DNA from: Meghimatium bilineatum
Lineage: Eukaryota; Mollusca; Gastropoda; Stylommatophora; Philomycidae
NCBI GenBank assembly: GCA_034231615.1
Contig: CM067306.1
Location: 66,251,579-66,315,578 of the forward strand
Length of the DNA: 64,000 nt
Reading direction: 5' to 3'
Shown here: positions 56,036 through 64,000 of the stretch, one piece after another
How positions within the stretch are numbered: position 1 is the first letter of the stretch
Layout: each line of letters opens with the position of its first letter
Program-made: the position numbers and the translations under genes
Notes under the pieces: model-generated
What the model was told of the DNA's origin: nothing
Database searches by the model: none
The model's input: the letters and a program-made list of their open reading frames with translations, nothing else

Positions 56036-56462
56036 TTTCAGAATCCGAAGTAAATCACCCCCCCCACTCCCACCCCCACACACAAACAAAATTGACAGAC
56101 GAAAAGATAAGATAAAAGACCTAAGTAAATTCAACAGCACAATTAATCTAAGTGATAACTACAAACTGCTTGCACGTGGATCTAATGTGTTAACGATATC
56201 AATTATTTTCCTCTCAAACTCAGAAACAGATATAATTTTCTGCCATTTTGTTCTTTTCATTCCAGAACATTCGAACAATCGAACATCTTGCCACGTACTC
56301 CTCGGCTAGGATACAGTCATATGACAGACATTTGCCAGTTCAATAACTTCACAGCCAAATATAGTTCGATATACTTTCTACAAAACCTTCGAATATTTCT
56401 AGAATATTCTCAAAGATATAATAGATCTGAAGGTTTATAATTGTTCATAGAAGGAATAGAAC
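56036..56462. other. Spacer, no gene seen
   Basis: It contains a short C-rich patch near 56057. No supported feature. Confidence 0.45.
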
Positions 56463-56740
56463 TGAAGTAATGTATATCATATTTCAAGGAGTTGATCTGA
56501 AGTAATGTGTATCATATTACAAACAATGAATAGAACTGAAGTAATGTATATCATATTTCAAGGAGTTGATCTGAAGTAATGTGTATCATATTACAAACAA
56601 TGAATAGAACTGAAGTAATGTGTATCATATTACAAACAATGAATAGAACTGAAGTAATGTATATCATATCCATATTTCAAACAAGGAGTTGATCTGAAGT
56701 AATATATATCATATTAAAAACAAGGAGAAGATCTGAAGTA

Positions 56741-56745
<5 letters not shown>
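56463..56745 (+). repeat. ~39-bp minisatellite, about 7 copies
   Basis: GAACTGAAGTAATGTGTATC and ATATTACAAACAATGAATA, with a second unit form ATTTCAAGGAGTTGATCTGA alternating with the first. Confidence 0.94.

Positions 56746-56775
<30 letters not shown>
56742..56775 (+). repeat. (TA)n microsatellite
   Basis: Pure TA run after the 39-bp array. Confidence 0.93.
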
Positions 56776-56778
<3 letters not shown>

Positions 56779-57689
56779 TAAAAAAAATTGTTTTAATAAG
56801 GTAGCTTTCCAGGAATCACATCAACAATTTATTGCCATATTTTGATCCCCACAATGTTGTCCACGAATGTCATGAAGGTAGGAAAACTAATGTTTCCCTA
56901 ATTATGTCAAAGACAATTGTCTTCTCAAATTTATAAAAATATTTTAACCGAAATTAACGGAGAAAAAAGACATATAATCAAAAATTATCAGAAAATATTT
57001 CTAGTTTAAACTGGAAATGTAATTGGAGAATAAAAACACTATTGTTGACGTCCATTTTTGTCAACAGCTGTTACACTATTTCAGACATCTCTGATTCTCA
57101 TTGTTGATGTAATTTATATTTCTGGACAGGACCCAGTCTCACAGTTATCAGCGCAGATATACATATATATACACACAGTAGCATGCAGCAAATTTTGCAA
57201 CGTCTGTTACCAGTGTTAATAGATTTAGAATAATATATCTTACAATAATAGCAGGAACAAAAACATACAATTTATAATAATAATCATTAATAAGCAAAAT
57301 AATTTTGCAATACATTTTTGATCATGCAAAAATATAATCAATTACCTGTTAAGTCTCTCCTCGCAGAACAAGTTAAGTCCCGTCCAGACTGCACTAAGTC
57401 TGTGATTGAATCTATGCACAGAGACGGAACAGACGTTAGAGAACGATGGAACTATGGGAAACCCCATTCTACTCTACCCTTTTGTTTCTATAGTATCACC
57501 CAGAAAGTTAATCAGAAAGAGGCTTCAAGTGCTTTTCTGTGGTGACGTCAATTGTTCTTGTGTGGAATACACCGGATGGTTATTTCTCGCTCTGCCAGAA
57601 GTCCGTTGTTTATTCTACAGTGCTAAGATGTTTTAAGAGTAAATACGCATATATCTGTACATATTTCTAATACGTTGGACTGCAGTAAA
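56776..57689. other. Spacer, no gene seen
   Basis: AT-rich 900 bp. One short open frame at 57318-57545 has no recognisable domain and I do not call it. Confidence 0.5.
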
Positions 57690-58150
57690 ATTGTATAACA
57701 ATAGTTTCATCTGACGTATTATTCCACAACGTCTTCTCAATGAACTCTCTGAAACCCAGCTCTGTCTTGGGGGATGCGACCTCCATTTTTCAACAATGTA
57801 TTATGTTATCTTTAATGTCGTCAGTTCTTCGTCTTTTTGGGCTGCCCTTTCTGCTCATCCCAGGTACTCTGCCTTCCATTATTTGTCTTTTCTAACAGGT
57901 GTGTCTCTTTATAGGACCACACAGGTGTAGTTTTATTTTTGTTATTGTGTTTAGTAACCAACACTCTGGAATCGTCAATGTGTTTATAATATCTGAGTTT
58001 CTCATTTTGTTTTTCCTTCCATGATATTCTAAGTATCTTTCTGTAGCATTTCAGCTCGAAGTCGTTGATCTTCTTTGCCGCTGTTTTATTTAGGGTCGAT
58101 GTTTACCAGCCGTATGCTGCAACAGGAAAAATAAAAGTTTGTAGTATTAG
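57690..58150 (-). pseudogene. LINE-C RT C-terminal fragment
   Basis: Minus strand pieces include ELKCYRKILRIS-like sequence (near 58045), then HTDSRVLV and KNKTTPVWSYK, followed by GRQSTW-DEQKGQPKKT and LLKNGG with frameshifts. E-L/M-K-C-Y-R-K-I-L-R-I-S-W and a later R-K-G-R-P-K-R basic block are typical of LINE ORF2 ends. It is heavily decayed and has no RT core. Confidence 0.65.
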
Positions 58151-58292
58151 CAATTTTGTTTTTATTTTGTTGTTTTTCCATATGTTTTTCAACCGTGTTA
58201 TTTTATACAATATACCATTGCCTTTTTCCCCCTTATTTTTCATGATCAATTCTTGTATAAACTCTCAGCAGAAATGGGCTTCGGCAGCCTTC
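58151..58292. other. Probable continuation of LINE-C, undefined
   Basis: T-rich sequence on the plus strand with no clear motif. Confidence 0.35.
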
Positions 58293-58372
58293 TGGTCGAC
58301 TGAGCATAACTCTGGTCGACTGAGCAGCCCTCTGGTCGACTGAGCAGCCCTCTGGTCGACTGAGCAGCCCTA
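58293..58372 (+). repeat. 20-bp minisatellite, 4 copies
   Basis: TCTGGTCGACTGAGCAGCCC at 58291, 58311, 58331 and 58351, the first with AGCATAAC. Confidence 0.96.
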
Positions 58373-58544
58373 TTCAGGATAGCTCTGTGCGCCCCTATAG
58401 CAAGCGGATGTGGCTAGAATAGTTTCCCGAACATTATCCTGTCTAAGTTGGCCTGTCCAGCATACCACGAATAGCATGTGCCCTACTACGACTGTCTCCA
58501 GGAGTAAGATCTGGTGACTAGAATTTTTCCGTGCCCGAACGAGT

Positions 58545-58655
58545 CTTTTTTTGGCATTCTGTTGGCCACTATTTATATACTTTTAGTAGCATTTGATATT
58601 TTTGGCGCGATTCACAGCATGTAAATAGTGACCAACCTAGAACAAAATAACAAAC
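58545..58655 (+). mobile_element. Palindromic element D
   Basis: Left arm CATTCTGTTGGCCACTATTT and ATATACTT. The right arm GTAAATAGTGACCAACCTAG and AACAAAATAACAAAC is inverted. The spacer that follows (TTTCTAATTAATTCAGCTAG, after a G-rich run) matches the spacer after copy B (GGTTCTAATTAATTCTGTTG). Confidence 0.72.
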
Positions 58656-58912
58656 GGAAACTTAGCAAATAGGGGGGGGGGAGTGGGGGGGGGGGTTTCT
58701 AATTAATTCAGCTAGGTCTTCATTGCAGACGGCCATGGCCCAACTATTGCAGTGAAAACACAGACAAGATTCTCAAACCGCTATTGCTGGGAACGTAGAA
58801 TGTCCCCACACTCACAGATATAAATATATCATTAGACAGTCACGGCGTGACTGGTCTGTCTCGAGTAAGGATCTGTGTACAGAAAATATAAACATGTAGA
58901 CCTGAAAGGCTG

Positions 58913-59019
58913 ATTTTTTATTATTTCCGTGAATTTCGTTGGCGGGTCTTGTTTGGTTTATGACATGTGACGCCAAGTATATAAATAGTGATCAACGAAA
59001 ATCACGACAATAATGAAAA
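58913..59019 (+). mobile_element. Palindromic element E
   Basis: Left arm TTTTTTATTATTTCCGTGAA and TTTCGTTGGCGGG. The right arm CGCCAAGTATATAAATAGTG and ATCAACGAAAATCACGACAA is inverted. The upstream spacer GATCTGTGTACAGAAAATAT corresponds to that before copy C. Confidence 0.78.
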
Positions 59020-59784
59020 GCGTAAGGAATGAAACCCTGTACATAGGTCTTCTTTACGCCGACTATCTCGGTCACTGTGTTATAATGTCAGGGGTTCACT
59101 TGTGTCAATATAGGTTACAGGGATTTCCTAGAGTGACGTCACAGACGATTGACCATATCATTCAATGGCAGGCTTGTTCAATGACGTCAAATATTACATG
59201 ACCTTCAATATTTTTTGTAAAAAAACCAAATCGAGGCTAGGTGTCTTCCACCCGGCGATCTCGATCGATACACTTCCGCCAATATCGGAATAACTCGTCT
59301 GTAGAACAAGATGGAATCTCTCATGTTTGTTTTCATAACATGATAGATATACCAACAATTTTAATTGTAAAATTGACTTAGACGTGTGTTTTCGGTAGCT
59401 GTCCTGCATGTTTCCCTGCACAATGATAAATAATACGGGTATTTTTAAAATTGACAACAAATGACATTCTAGGTGTGGCATGACAAGGTCACCAAGATAC
59501 ATAAGGTCATGCTACTCATCATAAAATCAGTCAGTGGTCAAAGAATCTTTGTCAGGATGTCCCAACTTTGAAACATTATCTTGTGTGTGCCAGTATAGCT
59601 AGAAATGCTAGACCGTTGATAATTTGCGTCATTTAAGAAGGATTAATGTCCTATCTGTCAATATGTCTTATATTGGTCAGAGTAACTGACCATACACTCC
59701 GTAGAAATGCATGACATCACAGCGGTCATCAGTATCAGCAGTTCTCTTCTGATTTCTCATACACAATGTGTGGCGTTACTTATC
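59020..59784. other. Spacer, no gene seen
   Basis: No supported gene. A short stretch at 59195-59290 has a faint counterpart at 61560-61640 on the minus strand, too weak to call. Confidence 0.45.
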
Positions 59785-60720
59785 ATGTCTTTCCACAGCC
59801 TGCTATTTCGTGTGATGTCAATTATTTCCAATACCAATGTTCTTCCATGCCACAATGCTAGGTTGTCAAGCAACTTCTCTCCTGGGCCTTCCTCTGCCTC
59901 TTTTGCTCTTCAACTTGCTTGTTGTTACAATGTTGATTCTTGATTAGAAACTAACGTCACAGCACGGGGAGAGGGGGCATTCCCATAAATGCTCTACTTG
60001 CCGTTCAGTCAGCCATCTAAAAGTGTATAAGCTCAGTGTCCCAGTCAGTTGCTGATTACGCATTTTTCTGATCTTAGTAGAGAGGGAGCACTTTCTCCCA
60101 TGGCGCTCTAGTACCTCCCATTACTACCATTCTTTGAATATGTACATTGTCACGTTCGACCTCATCCTCGTCTTCTCGTAGGGTATCCATGACTGCTCTA
60201 ATCAATTCAATCCTGTCTCTTCTTATCTTCGTGCAGTTCACCAAAGCTTTACCAGCCAACACATCATCTCTGTTGTTTCCCTTGACCCCAGCATGATCTG
60301 GAAAGTAGATCCATGTACTACGCTGCGCGTTGTTGAGAAGAATGACAATGTTACAATGTGTTCCATCTTTCCTCTTCTCATGATGTGACTAGAAAATGTG
60401 GACTGTCTCTTTCTGACGTGGGTAAGCATTTCTCTTTGTAAATTAACTTCTGTTTAAATATCGTCATTACGCTTTGATATGTCCATTGTCTTCTTAATAT
60501 TCTTCTCTAAAACCACATTTCTGCTGCTTCAATATAATATTCCACTATTCTGCTGAGTGTCCATGGTTGACTTCCATACATGAGAATTGGTTCTATATTA
60601 TTTATAAGAATTCTCTCACCTCAACTGACAAAGATACATTACATATCATGTTCTTCATCTTGTGAAATATTGCCTTTGCCAGGGTGATTCTACATTTGAC
60701 TTCTTTAATACATTTAGCAT
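59785..60720 (-). pseudogene. LINE-A copy split by a nested LINE
   Basis: Right to left: KCIKEVKCRITLAKAIFHKM-like sequence (60710-60650), ESWTLSRIV, then AAEMWF-RRIL region (about 60520), LTHVRKRQSTFSSHIMRRGK and MEHIVT (about 60425-60350). After a 415-bp interruption the copy resumes at 59922-59790 with the basic block and IIDITRNSRLWKDMI. Colinear with 52090-52850, which lacks the interruption. Non-functional. Confidence 0.85.
59934..60348 (-). pseudogene. LINE-B RNase H-end fragment inserted in LINE-A
   Basis: This 415-bp insert is bounded by TGTTACAATGT at 59923-59933 and 60349-60359. Its minus strand reads RSTWIYFPDHAGVKGNNRDD and VLAGKALVNCTKIRRD, then RIELIRAVMDTLREDEDE, and ends NQQLTGTLSLYTFRWLTERQ and VEHLWECPL. 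W-x-P-D/G-H-A-G-V-x-G-N-x-x-A/D-D is the last catalytic block of the RNase H domain carried by some LINE clades. The 5' end is truncated, as expected of abortive target-primed reverse transcription. The tail before the target duplication has no A run. Confidence 0.85.
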
Positions 60721-61082
60721 TACTACAGAATCAGCGAATGTGTAGAAAATATAAACAAAACATATTGCTCAAATTAAGACACCGCATCATCTTTCTTCTT
60801 CTGTCTATCATTATTTCTCTGTTGTTGCTCACTTCTGTGACATAATCAATAACGATCGATTTTCTAGGCATGACATGCATGATATGCAGTAATATTGTGA
60901 CGTTTCAGGACATTGTTGACTCCTTCAATCCACTTTTTTCTCGGTCTTCCTCAAATTTGCTATTTCCATTCTCATCTTGTATGCTGTTGCTTCTGATAAT
61001 TTTTGTTGAATACTGAAAATTATATCGAAATTTATCAAGATTCACAACAGTCAACCTAACAAACACGACAGAAAAAAACAAC
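60721..61082 (-). pseudogene. Possible further LINE scrap
   Basis: Around 60905-61000 the minus strand reads KFEEDREKSGLKESTMS, weakly like the basic linker of a LINE end. The rest shows nothing. Confidence 0.3.
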
Positions 61083-61228
61083 AGCCCACACATATTACAA
61101 ACACAATCCGCCCACACATATTACAAACACAATCCGCCCACACATATTCCAAACACAATCCGCCCACACATATTACAAACACAATCCGCCCAAACATATT
61201 ACAAACACAATCCGCCTACACATATTAC
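61083..61228 (+). repeat. 26-bp minisatellite, about 5.5 copies
   Basis: Unit CACACATATTACAAACACAA plus TCCGCC. Confidence 0.96.
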
Positions 61229-61946
61229 ACACATATTCTTGTTGATTTCGGAAAAATAAGACTTATAATTTAAATTTTTACGTGTTTTTTTGGCAACTAT
61301 TTCCTACCGTGTATTGATGCCTTACATTCTTGTAATTGGGAATTTCGTTGAAATCTCTAGTTCGCGTATTTTGCGCACAATTTTTGCAGAATGTTCTGAT
61401 ACTAGCACTGAATCTGCAAAATATATTCTTGTATGAAAAATGTCAGGTTAAAAATTGTTATTTTATCAGGGCAAAGAACTTTAAGGAAACTAGGTCAAAA
61501 GACATTTAAATAATGTCGTTGTCATGGACAATACATTTGTTGATCAACTCGTGCGTCACAATGACGTCATAAAATCGAAATTCCTGGAACATATTGAGGA
61601 CATCAGGTCGCCAACCAACGATTTCCAATAATTCTCTAGTTCTGAAACTAGGTTTCATTTTATCTAGGTTTTTTGAGGGTGTCCCCGGCAATCTAGAAAA
61701 ATCCAGTATTCAAAGTGGGTGGTATTTCTGGTTGGTTGTACGGCGCTATTTTGCTGATGTGGTCTGCCTGTTTCCAGCATTTTGTTGCTGTCGGTGCAGC
61801 TGAGTTTTTCTGCTGCACAGATTGTCTCGCAGCCAGATCGATCAAATCCTACGAGACTTTACTAGAGCGTGCTTTATTTGGAGGCAGCGCAGAGGGGCAG
61901 AAAAAACATACGATGCTCAATACATTCTATACGATGCGAAATACGA
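61229..61946. other. Spacer, no gene seen
   Basis: Unique-looking. Short open frames at 61506-61691 (minus) and 61594-61803 (plus) show no domain. Confidence 0.5.
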
Positions 61947-62421
61947 TGTATATGTGTGTATGTATGTGTGTGTGTGTGTATGTATGTATATATATGTGTG
62001 ACTATGTGTGTATGTATGTATGCATGTGTTTGTTTGTGTATGTATGTATGCATGTATGTATGTATATATATGTGTGAGTATGTGTGTATGTATGTATGCA
62101 TGTATGTATGTGTATATATGTGTGAGTATGTGTGTATGTATGTATGTGTTTATTTGTATGTGTGTATGTGTGTATGAATGTATATATATATATGTGTGAG
62201 TATGTGTGTATGTATATATATATGTGTGAGTATGTGTGTATGTATATATTCATGTATGTATGTATGTGTTTGTTTGTGTGTGTGTATGTATGTATGTATG
62301 CATGTATGCATGTATTTATGCATTTATTTATGTGTATGTGTGTTGTGTGCGTGCTTGCGTGCGAACGAGCGTGTGTGCGCGTATGTGAATGTATCTATGT
62401 ATTAATGTATGTATGTATGTA
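61947..62421 (+). repeat. (TATG)n/(TG)n compound microsatellite
   Basis: About 475 bp of TATGTATG, TGTG and TATATA mixtures. Frames in all directions are by-products. Confidence 0.95.
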
Positions 62422-62576
62422 AGACAGCAGGGAGTCCTGCCTGTACGGGACGCGTACTCAATATTTTTGTTAACCGTTTCCTACTTCTGAAAATTTCGTC
62501 CATCAGTTTTTTGCGACAATTATTTTTCGCCCATTTTGCGACAATTTTTCTTCCCTGGCTGTATTGTACGAATATT

Positions 62577-62745
62577 TTCTTCTGTCAGCCTATATTGTGA
62601 CAAGTATTTTTCTTCTGTCAGCCTATATTGTGACAAGTATTTTTCTTCTGTCAGCCTATATTGTGACAAATATTTTTCTTCTGTCGGCCTATATTGTGAC
62701 AAGTATTTTTCTTTTGTCGGTCCTCTTGTGTGACATTTTTCCTTC
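62577..62745 (+). repeat. 33-bp minisatellite, 5 copies
   Basis: TCTGTCAGCCTATATTGTGA plus CAAGTATTTTTCT recur at 62581, 62614 and 62647, with later TCGG variants. Confidence 0.95.
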
Positions 62746-63121
62746 CTTGGCTATATTATAGGAACAATTTTCTTCCGCTGAAGATGCTGTGCTTTAAAAT
62801 AAAAATGGTCTTTGACTTCAAGATCACAAAAGTAGCCGCCTGCATAGATCAAAAACGTCATTGACATCACAAATCATAAATGTCCTTGAATTCACAAAAC
62901 CGAAACTGAAGACGTTTCGATTGACATCACTGTTTTAGAGACTTCAATGCGTGTGATGTGTACAATGAGTCAGTAGAAGCGAATTAACAGCTCAGAAGAA
63001 GAAGGTGTAGAAATGAGCAGGAAGAAACAGAAGTGGACAGAGAAAACTTATGTAAAAAGTAGGAGAGGCGAGCATATATTGTTTATTTTTGTGCATGTTT
63101 AGTGATTGCCGTTAGACAAAT
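62746..63121. other. Spacer, no gene seen
   Basis: At 62800-62900 loosely repeated TGACATCACAAAT/TTCACAAAA motifs occur. No gene. Confidence 0.45.
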
Positions 63122-63232
63122 ATGGTACCCCTACGCCGAAGAACTCTGTGTGCTGAAGCATCCAATGTGGTACCCCAACGCCAGAGAACTCTGTGTGCTG
63201 AAGCATCCAATGTGCTACCCCTACGACTCTGA
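63122..63232 (+). repeat. ~47-bp repeat, 2.3 copies
   Basis: AGAACTCTGTGTGCTGAAGC and ATCCAATGTGGTACCCC occur twice plus a partial copy. Confidence 0.92.
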
Positions 63233-63422
63233 CTGGTTACGGATTTATTGATAGAAATTTAGAAACCACATTTGTTAAATTCTGGCAATTACTGCCGTAG
63301 AAAAACCATCAAAGAAGACGTGGCCAGTAAGATGCTAGCAATCTTGATTGACATCTTCACACCGTCTACTGCCATAGAAACTCGATCAAAGAACACGTTT
63401 AAAAGCGGATTACGCTTGTCTT

Positions 63423-63650
63423 TTGTCTTCTGCGATTCTTCTCACACTCTTCCAGACTAGCAGAGTGTAATCTGCATTACGGAATGCGTTTACAACTTGA
63501 ATGCGATATATGCGATTTACGGCCTGACAAATCCGACTTCAATATGACCTCAACCCCAGCCCTCCAGACCTTCCTTAGTCGCGTCTTATTACAAGTAACT
63601 TTGTGTATTTTTCTCTTCTCTTCGGAGCCCCGACAGCACAAGTTGGAGCC
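63423..63650 (-). mobile_element. fam1 SINE-like copy
   Basis: Plus strand: TTCTTCTCACACTCTTCCAG, ATTACGGAATGCGTTTACAA, GGCCTGACAAATCCGACTTC, CCTTCCTTAGTCGCGTCTTA and GAGCCCCGACAGC. It shows nearly full fam1 order, with a head ending that resembles the 37247 copy. Confidence 0.8.
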
Positions 63651-63702
63651 GGAACTCGACATGAGCGGATCTACAGGCAGAACCAATACACGCCTTCATG
63701 CG

Positions 63703-63805
63703 TGATGTTTTAATTATTGCCTTCCTTATCGTCGATCGCTGCGCATATACGTTGTGTCGCTTTCCAACACCGACCATCCAAACCACGCGGTAATAATCGA
63801 AAACG
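63703..63805 (+). mobile_element. Palindromic element F
   Basis: Left arm GATGTTTTAATTATTGCCTT, then GTTGTGTCGC in the loop as in copy A. The right arm GCGGTAATAATCGAAAACGA is inverted. The following spacer TCTACTTGCTGTTCTTCTAT and TGGCAAGAGTCACGC resembles that after copy A (GGTAGATCTTGTATTGGCGA). This is the most diverged copy. Confidence 0.6.
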
Positions 63806-64000
63806 ACGTAAAAAAAAGGCCTGTCTTCAGTCTACTTGCTGTTCTTCTATTGGCAAGAGTCACGCTCCAGCAGAGTACCATCTAAGATAACAGTTTCCCC
63901 CACATACCAATTAAACCCCCAGCTAAAGAACTATCAAAAGAACAACTTACAACTCAAGAAGATAATAACCCAATAATGTAAATAACAACCACATCAACTT

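Noticed and set aside
57318..57545. 75-codon open frame
   Set aside because: There is no domain, and the surrounding sequence and composition do not stand out from the spacer.
60074..60262. Small host gene on the minus strand
   Set aside because: The reading is the RNase H end of LINE-B inside LINE-A.

Overview
This looks like a gene-free stretch of an animal (metazoan) nuclear genome. The evidence is decayed non-LTR retrotransposons with endonuclease, reverse-transcriptase and RNase H remnants, SINE-like retroposons with target-site duplications, tRNA-like SINE heads, a hAT-type MITE and a very high load of micro- and minisatellites. Base composition and repeat style would suit a mollusc or another lophotrochozoan, but that is a guess. 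I found no host protein-coding gene, rRNA or functional tRNA. All long open frames are frames through tandem repeats or pieces of LINE elements.

Layout. 1-11150 is one minisatellite of 31/35-bp units that enters from beyond the left edge and contains a 2.3-kb higher-order duplication. 11151-18970 mixes short minisatellites, a triple palindrome-spacer element, SINE heads, copies of two interspersed repeat families (called fam1 and fam2 here) and a LINE scrap. 18972-33750 is dominated by arrays of 20-40 bp units, a long GATA tract, two LINE scraps and a hAT MITE with its 8-bp target duplication. 33750-41400 holds purine-rich minisatellites, fam1/fam2 copies and more arrays. 41430-44335 is the most complete element, a minus-strand LINE with endonuclease, linker, a gutted reverse transcriptase and a C-terminal region. 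It carries a fam1 SINE inside a 12-bp target duplication and three minisatellites grown out of its own coding sequence. 44376-51400 has purine tracts, SINE heads and inverted repeats with hammerhead-like cores. 51740-61000 is mostly LINE relics on both strands, including one LINE nested in another with an 11-bp target duplication. 61083-64000 returns to microsatellites, a fam1 copy and another palindrome-spacer element.

By my rough addition about 27 kb of 64 kb (around 40 percent) is tandem repeat. The most interesting theme is repeat birth: at least five arrays can be traced to the LINE or SINE sequence in which they arose. The letters LINE-A to LINE-E are labels for this window only, not database families.
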